This document shows positions 60,352 to 64,000 of a stretch of 64,000 nt of DNA, piece after piece. The DNA is from Aplectana chamaeleonis (lineage: Eukaryota > Nematoda > Chromadorea > Rhabditida > Cosmocercidae). The DNA lies in the NCBI GenBank assembly GCA_029168955.1, contig JAPDOI010001053.1, forward strand, positions 124,001-188,000, read 5' to 3'. The notes beneath the pieces were generated by a model that saw only the letters and a list, made by a program, of their open reading frames with translations, searched no databases and had not been told where the DNA came from. The number at the start of each line of letters is the position of its first letter. The stretch's first letter is position 1. The position numbers were made by a program, and so were the translations under genes.

Positions 60352-61583
60352 CTAACTAGGGAACCTGGGTAGTCAGGTATGGGCTTTTGAGAGACTGTGA
60401 ATGTTTCTTGGTCAACTTGGATACGCTCTCTTCGAACCTGAACTCGGATTTTGCTACGGACATCTCTAAACGAAGTTATAAGCGTTTTTGGGGCTTCGTG
60501 AAAAGGTAAAGCCTCTTTCTTGGTGGCCGACCGACGTCGGACGACTCGTTATCGAATGTGAAAAATCTATCTACCTTACCCCATCCATCTTATCTATCTT
60601 AGCTTATCACATTTGATAAGGAGTCATCCGCCGTCGGCCGGCACACTATGAAAGAGGCTTAAGGGTACCCATCAGCCAATTTTTAGGGTGTTTGGAAAAA
60701 CATTTTCGGATTCGGCTCAAAACTTTCAACTGGGGGTTATTCAGGGCGCTGAACGCGAATCTGGGGTCTGTTTGTCGCTAGACTTATGGTTACTGTAGGT
60801 TACGGTAGGCATTATGCCTTTTAACTGACTTTACCTACCTTAAAATTTCGAAAATCAAAAAATGGACCTCAAATTCGTGTTCGGCGTCCCAAATAACACC
60901 CACAGTGAAATTTTGAGTCAAATCTGAGACTTTGACCAAGCTACCGTATACCCACCGTAACCTACCGTAATTTTATCAGAAGTCGATAAACGAATTGCAT
61001 ATTCTTGTTTAGCACTGCAAATAGCCCTCAGAGCAACCAATTGAGCCATATCTATCGTAGCACTTCGGAAATCGGCATACGTCGCGACTTGCCATCAAAT
61101 CCCCCCCCCCCCGATGGGAAGCTTCGAACGAATCAAGTCGAAAAGCTCGGAAAATCGTCCAATAAACCTCAGATTTGTGATCAGTGCCCCAAATAACCCA
61201 CCTGGAAGGATTTTGAGTGAAATCTGCAACATTTTTTAACGCTTTCAGAGGTATAAATAAGCTCCCAACCGAAAATCCGCACAAGTCCAAACGCTATCAG
61301 TCTGTGCAAAGTTTGGAAAGTGTGCCTTCACTCAACATTTGCTCAGTGGGGTAGTTTTGGGGGCTGAACACAAGCATGAGGTTCGTTTCCGGATTTCGCA
61401 AACTCTAATGCGCGTTTTTGATAGAAAAAAGGCGCGAAATACGAACTTTGACCGGCTTTAACTTTTTTCGCAGACGTCCGTAGCGAAATTCGAGTTCAGA
61501 TTCGAAGAGAGCGTATCCGAGTTAACCAAGAAACATTCCCAGTCTCTCAAAAGCTCATACCTGACTAGCGAGGTTCCCTAGTA
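60352..61583. mobile_element. 1.2-kb TIR element with ~120-bp ends
   Basis: CTAACTAGGGAACCTGG, GTCAGGTATGGGCTTTTGAG and TTTCTTGGTCAACTTGGATA at left are inverted at right (CAAAAGCTCATACCTGACTA, GAGGTTCCCTAG). A further palindrome occupies 60700-61000 (GGTTACGGTAGGC / ACCTACCGTAA). No transposase. Half copies at 6022-6145 and 11706-11818. Confidence 0.8.
60509..60661. mobile_element. Hairpin MITE nested in the 1.2-kb element
   Basis: AAGCCTCTTTCTTGGTGGCC, GACGTCGGACGACTCGTTAT at left and ATAAGGAGTCATCCGCCGTC, GAAAGAGGCTT at right. Confidence 0.75.
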
Positions 61584-62584
61584 AGTAGTGATCCTGAGAA
61601 ACGTTCAAATCAACACAGGAAACATGATCAACACGCGCATCTACCACAAAATAAAACTAATAGCATTCAGAGTCACATCCAAGAACCTTAGAATTACTTT
61701 TTCCTGAATAAGAAATTCACAAAATTTCTGAACCATTCGAAAATTTGAAAACAAAACTGCACTGTTTATAGAACAAACATTAAAGGTTACCGGTATTCAG
61801 AACATCCTACTATTCATACCATATATGAGGCCGTTAGCTTGAGAATGGCGACGGTTTGGGACACAACACCCTTATTGCGGGTTTTTCGTTATTGATCTAT
61901 GGAGGGTGTGAAAAACTCAGGCCCTCCTTACCATAATTTTCGAGAAAGCTCTGGTAGGAAAATAGTGAACCTCCAAAAATTAGAGTTTTGGACAATTTTT
62001 TTGTGTAGGTTTTCAGGGTCAGCACACTTGCTCGCAAATATGGTGCAGACAGCAACGTCAACGGGTTCACGCGGCTCCTAGTAGAACGCTCACGCCGTCG
62101 CAAGCGCCCAAATAAAAGTTGCGATTCGGCGCAACAGGTGGTGTGATCGTAAAAATTTTAGAATATCTTCAAAAAAATAAAAATTGGGGGAAGGGCTCGT
62201 AAAATTTTTGGAGAAGAAAGGGAAACTTCTCCAAACCGTTTGGTACGCTAAAATGAGGTACTCAGACAATCGCCGCATTCAATGCGTGTCAAATATGCAT
62301 TCCTTCCGAAAACATGGCGGCTTACGGACGGGAGACTTCTGGTATACGCGCCTCCGGCTGGCAGCAGACCGGCTGGCAGTAATATTGTAGGATTACGATA
62401 GCATAGTGTAGTATGTATTATTGACACCCGGGCGAGCGCCGCATCCGCGCCGCAGCCCGCCTCCCCCCCCCCACCAACTCATATACCAAAGGTATACCAC
62501 CCGAATTCGAGGTCCGTCGTCATTTTTCACAAAGTCAGGGGTGATAGTAAGCGGTTTTTCAACGCTACTTAACCACCACTTCTG
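61584..62584. other. Unassigned sequence
   Basis: No gene or repeat recognised apart from a C10 tract near 62462. Confidence 0.4.
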
Positions 62585-63330
62585 AGAGTGTGCAGACGTG
62601 TGCAGGATGTGTGCAGGACCTATGTGGGAGTGTGTAGGACGAGCGCAGAATGTGTGCAGGACCCCAGTGGGAGTGTGCAAGACGTGTGCAGGAACCCACT
62701 GGAGGTGTGCAGGATGTCTGCAGGACGTGCAGGATGTGTGCAGGACGTGTGTTCGTCAGGGGGATAATACCAAGTGGGAGTGTGCAGGATGAGCGCAGAA
62801 TGTGTGCAGGACATCAGTGGGAGTGTGCAGGATGTTTGCAGGGCCCAGTAAGAGTGCACAGGATGTGTGCAGGACCTCAGTGGGAGTGTGCAGGATGTTT
62901 GCAGGGCCCAGTGAGAGTGCACAGTATATGTGCTGGACCCCAGTGGGAGTGTGCAGGACGCGTGCAGGATGTTTTCAAGACCCAGTGGGAGTATGCAGGA
63001 TGTATGCAGGACCCCACTGAGAGTGTGCAAAATGTGCGCAGGACCTCTCATTGAAGTCTCGATCTTTTCTCAGACTTCCTGCACACTTCCAACGAAATCC
63101 TGCACATATCTCACGACTTCTGGCACACTTTCAGTGAAGTCCTGTGCACAATCCCCGATTCCCTGCACACTCCCAGTAATGTGCGACTGCTCACGTTCCT
63201 GACGTCTGCGCACTTCCATTGGGGTCCCGCTAACATCCTGCACACCCCCAGTGGGTTTCTGCACACAATCTGCACTATTCCATAGAAGCCCTACCCCTCC
63301 TGCACACTCTCTCTGGGGTCCTGCGCCGAT
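62585..63330. repeat. 21-bp minisatellite array with an orientation switch
   Basis: 62585-63045 is forward (GTGTGCAGGACCCCAGTGGG units); from about 63070 to 63330 the units are reversed (CCTGCACACTCCCAGT). The same family as 1-660. ORFs in it are artefacts of the 21-bp period. Confidence 0.9.
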
Positions 63331-63418
63331 TCTTAAACGTCACCTTTTCCAAAACACCTTTTTCACTACGGCTTGCGTACTCTTCAGCAGAATCAAGCGG
63401 AATCAAGTGTCATCGTAT

Positions 63419-63643
63419 GAGATCTCGAGTTAAGTTCGCTCAAAACTGCAACTTAACGCGAGTTTACGGAGAAAATGGAAATCGTGTATGAAGGTAGAAA
63501 ATGATAAATAGTTTTCGTAAAAGCATTACGGAGCACTTTTTCCAAAGCTAGTCTTCTTCTCCCTCATTTACGCACTACTACCATTTTTGCTGTGAGCTCG
63601 CGTTAAGTTGGAGTTTTGCGCAAACTTAATGCGAGCTGAAAAT
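63419..63643. repeat. Inverted repeat with GTTAAGTT blocks
   Basis: GATCTCGAGTTAAGTTCGCT, AACTTAACGCGAGTTTAC at left and GTGAGCTCGCGTTAAGTTGG, TTAATGCGAGCTG at right. A weak third copy near 63825-63865. Confidence 0.65.
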
Positions 63644-64000
63644 AGTTCGGAAAACCAACAGAATTTTTTTCTAAATCATTTTTTTTTCTAAAATAGACGG
63701 AATAAACCATTTTCTGGAGATGGTTTTTACACTATGCTTATCTAGTGACTCATAACGTGGCATGCGAGCTCGTAATTTCAACGATTTTTGACTTCCTGCC
63801 TAGAAATCGTCGAGTGAATAGCTTGCGCTAAGCTGCACTTTACTGAGAAGTTGCCGCGAGTTGACTCACCCTCTCAGAACCTTCCACTACCAACCTAGGG
63901 TTGATTGTGTTTACACGAAAATTTTACACTTAAAAAGGATAAGCCCAAGTTTTTTGGTTGGCACAGTCACCAGGGGAGGGTTAAGAATTTCGCTGAATGT
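63644..64000. other. Unassigned sequence to the window edge
   Basis: No gene recognised. Confidence 0.4.

Noticed and set aside
62598..63202. Overlapping Cys/Gly/Pro-rich ORFs
   Set aside because: Translations of the 21-bp minisatellite in several frames.

Overview
The window looks like nuclear DNA of a parasitic clade V nematode, probably hookworm-like. The reasons are many 50-100 bp introns with TTTCAG-type acceptors next to multi-kilobase repeat-filled introns, mariner and RTE-type elements, and very dense MITEs and foldback elements. The species assignment is inference. There are no prokaryotic features, operons of bacterial type or CRISPR arrays.

The dominant gene is on the minus strand. 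It is an SLC26/SulP anion transporter that I could reconstruct as 20 phase-compatible exons between 43052 and 5110 (2295 nt, 764 codons plus stop counted from the first visible exon). Exons 1-6 (42.08-43.05 kb) encode the first transmembrane helices. Exons 7-9 lie at 38.8-39.4 kb, 10-11 at 36.0-36.3 kb, and 12-15 at 30.2-30.9 kb. Exons 16-17 (17.4-17.7 kb) and 18 (13.8 kb) encode the STAS domain. Exons 19-20 (5.1-5.5 kb) encode a charged tail and are followed by a polyadenylation signal. Most of the rest of 5-43 kb is intron of this gene filled with mobile DNA.

Layout: 0-0.7 kb minisatellite; 1-5 kb a MITE, a near-perfect foldback and a broken mariner whose leader carries a heat-shock-like promoter; 5-14 kb transporter 3' end and an intron holding a palindrome of about 3.5 kb centred on (TA)85; 14-17 kb MITEs; 17-30 kb a 12.5 kb intron with a TIR-bounded composite, a foldback with tandem-repeat arms, and a nest of MITEs around a 2.5 kb insertion with 9-bp target duplication; 30-36 kb an intron with a second broken mariner and an RTE-type LINE split by a MITE; 36-43 kb MITEs, hairpins, a (TG)147 tract and a minisatellite; 43-47 kb TIR elements. 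At 47.9-48.8 kb on the plus strand is a three-exon SR-rich gene with one in-frame stop, followed 200 bp later by a hammerhead-ribozyme-like motif of the kind carried by Penelope-like retroelements. At 50.2-50.7 kb on the minus strand is a small lysine-rich gene. At 51-53.8 kb there is an ~860 bp tandem satellite with a TIR element inserted in its last copy. The rest to 64 kb is repeats, ending in a second large minisatellite array that reverses orientation.

At least twenty short elements share terminal inverted repeats beginning AAGGCAG and a TA target. Several of them abut each other and share a single TA. All boundaries were read by eye; identities are approximate.
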